Assembly (NCBI GenBank): GCA_025360565.1
Contig: JANYBY010000166.1
Span: 1 to 7,021 of the forward strand
From: Bacteroidota bacterium
GTDB taxonomy: Bacteria; Bacteroidota; Bacteroidia; B-17B0; Aurantibacillaceae
Length of the DNA: 7,021 nucleotides
Direction: 5' to 3'
The position numbers were made by a program, and so were the translations under genes. Below, one piece after another: positions 6,450 to 7,021 of this stretch. Each line of letters starts with the position of its first letter. The first letter of the stretch is position 1. The notes below the pieces were generated by a model. The model was not told where the DNA came from. It did not search any database and saw nothing but the letters and a program-made list of their open reading frames with translations.

Positions 6450-7021
6450 TCAATCCGGCATCATCTGCGGCCTTGTGTCAATATAATTAGTTCCGAATTT
6501 TTTTATGGAGAATTTAAGATCATCAATATAAACTTTAGTGCCCTTATTGGCATTCCACATAAAAAATCCGGCCTCGGTTGAGTCTTCTCCGGTGCAATGT
6601 AAATTCATGGTCATGGCAAATTCCATTCTATTCCATCCATCGGCCCCTTTATATTTAATATCTAAATTCGGATAATAAAATTCTCCGCATTTTTTTCCTT
6701 TGCCTGTAATTACCATTAGCGCACCTTCGCCTTTTTGCCAAGCGCTCATTTCGATCAGATCCCCCTGACAAAGATTTTTAAATTTGTAGGTAAAGCAATA
6801 CGGAGATCTATCGGATAACAGCACGGCGTATTTTCCTGTTCTCACAACGCTGTCGGTGCGCGAATCTATTCCGGTGAGATTAATGTCGGGATTAGAAGTT
6901 TTAAATAAATTGCCGTTAACCAATTCTTCCGCGCCGCACGTAAATTCTATTTTAGAAATGTATGAGTTTTTAAAATAGCGGCCATAAATTAAATTAACCG
7001 CAAAAAAACTCATCACAAAAA
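6450..7021 (-). CDS. Probable membrane-anchored jelly-roll (galactose-binding-like) protein, 5' end outside the window
   Basis: I do not recognise a named family. The frame is open to the right edge. A GTG (7016-7014) and an adjacent ATG (7013-7011) exist, but the residues that follow (SFFAVNLIYG) look like the tail of a transmembrane segment too short to stand alone, so the true start is probably beyond the window. From the GTG there are 188 residues. The rest resembles a carbohydrate-binding-type jelly roll: a 'TGKYAVLL' strand (about 60-67), an 'F-x-Y-K-F...G-D-L-I-E-M-S-A-W-x-K' stretch (about 75-95), a W-containing strand (about 128-137), and a terminal KVYIDDLKF (161-169) like the closing 'hYIDDI' strand of such domains. 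Five cysteines (27, 74, 83, 110, 141) would suit an extracytoplasmic location. Binding of sugar is not shown. It converges with the TPR-CHAT gene. Confidence 0.75.
   Translation of the reverse strand, partial: FVMSFFAVNLIYGRYFKNSYISKIEFTCGAEELVNGNLFKTSNPDINLTGIDSRTDSVVRTGKYAVLLSDRSPYCFTYKFKNLCQGDLIEMSAWQKGEGALMVITGKGKKCGEFYYPNLDIKYKGADGWNRMEFAMTMNLHCTGEDSTEAGFFMWNANKGTKVYIDDLKFSIKKFGTNYIDTRPQMMPD

Overview
The window looks like chromosomal DNA of a member of the Bacteroidota. The intergenic DNA is AT-rich and start codons sit behind A-rich leaders without clear Shine-Dalgarno sequences. Signal peptides end in the AQ or SQ style common in this phylum. One upstream region carries a match to the Bacteroidota -7 promoter element TAnnTTTG. 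The families present (a PorE-type OmpA protein, TPR-only secreted proteins, a TPR-CHAT protein) are also typical of the group. I see no mobile element, tRNA, rRNA, CRISPR array or phage signal.

Layout. Bases 1-88 (minus) hold the first 29 codons of a gene that runs off the left edge; they match the N-terminus of small MNT-type nucleotidyltransferases. Bases 145-2295 (minus) encode a 716-residue protein with a signal peptide, TPR segment, five-bladed PD40/WD40-like propeller, carboxypeptidase-regulatory-like domain and C-terminal OmpA peptidoglycan-binding domain. This is the domain order of the type IX secretion protein PorE. Just upstream, 2388-3437 (minus) encodes a 349-residue secreted protein made of nine TPRs in strict 34-residue register. 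The two are 92 bases apart on the same strand and could be co-transcribed, TPR gene first.

A 156-base divergent intergenic region (3438-3593) separates these from a 937-residue protein (3594-6407, plus). That protein has a probable signal peptide, kinesin-light-chain-like TPRs, a helical/coiled-coil linker and a C-terminal CHAT (caspase-family) peptidase domain with an intact His-773/Cys-851 dyad. It converges with a gene on the minus strand (6450 to the right edge) whose 5' end is probably outside the window. That gene encodes a likely membrane-anchored jelly-roll (galactose-binding-like) domain of unknown function.

How they may work together. The three complete proteins all carry export signals and the fourth appears membrane-tethered, so this is an envelope-protein neighbourhood. 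The most notable item is the exported CHAT protease beside an exported TPR scaffold and a peptidoglycan-binding PorE-like protein. A functional link between them is inference from proximity and shared compartment, not shown by the sequence.
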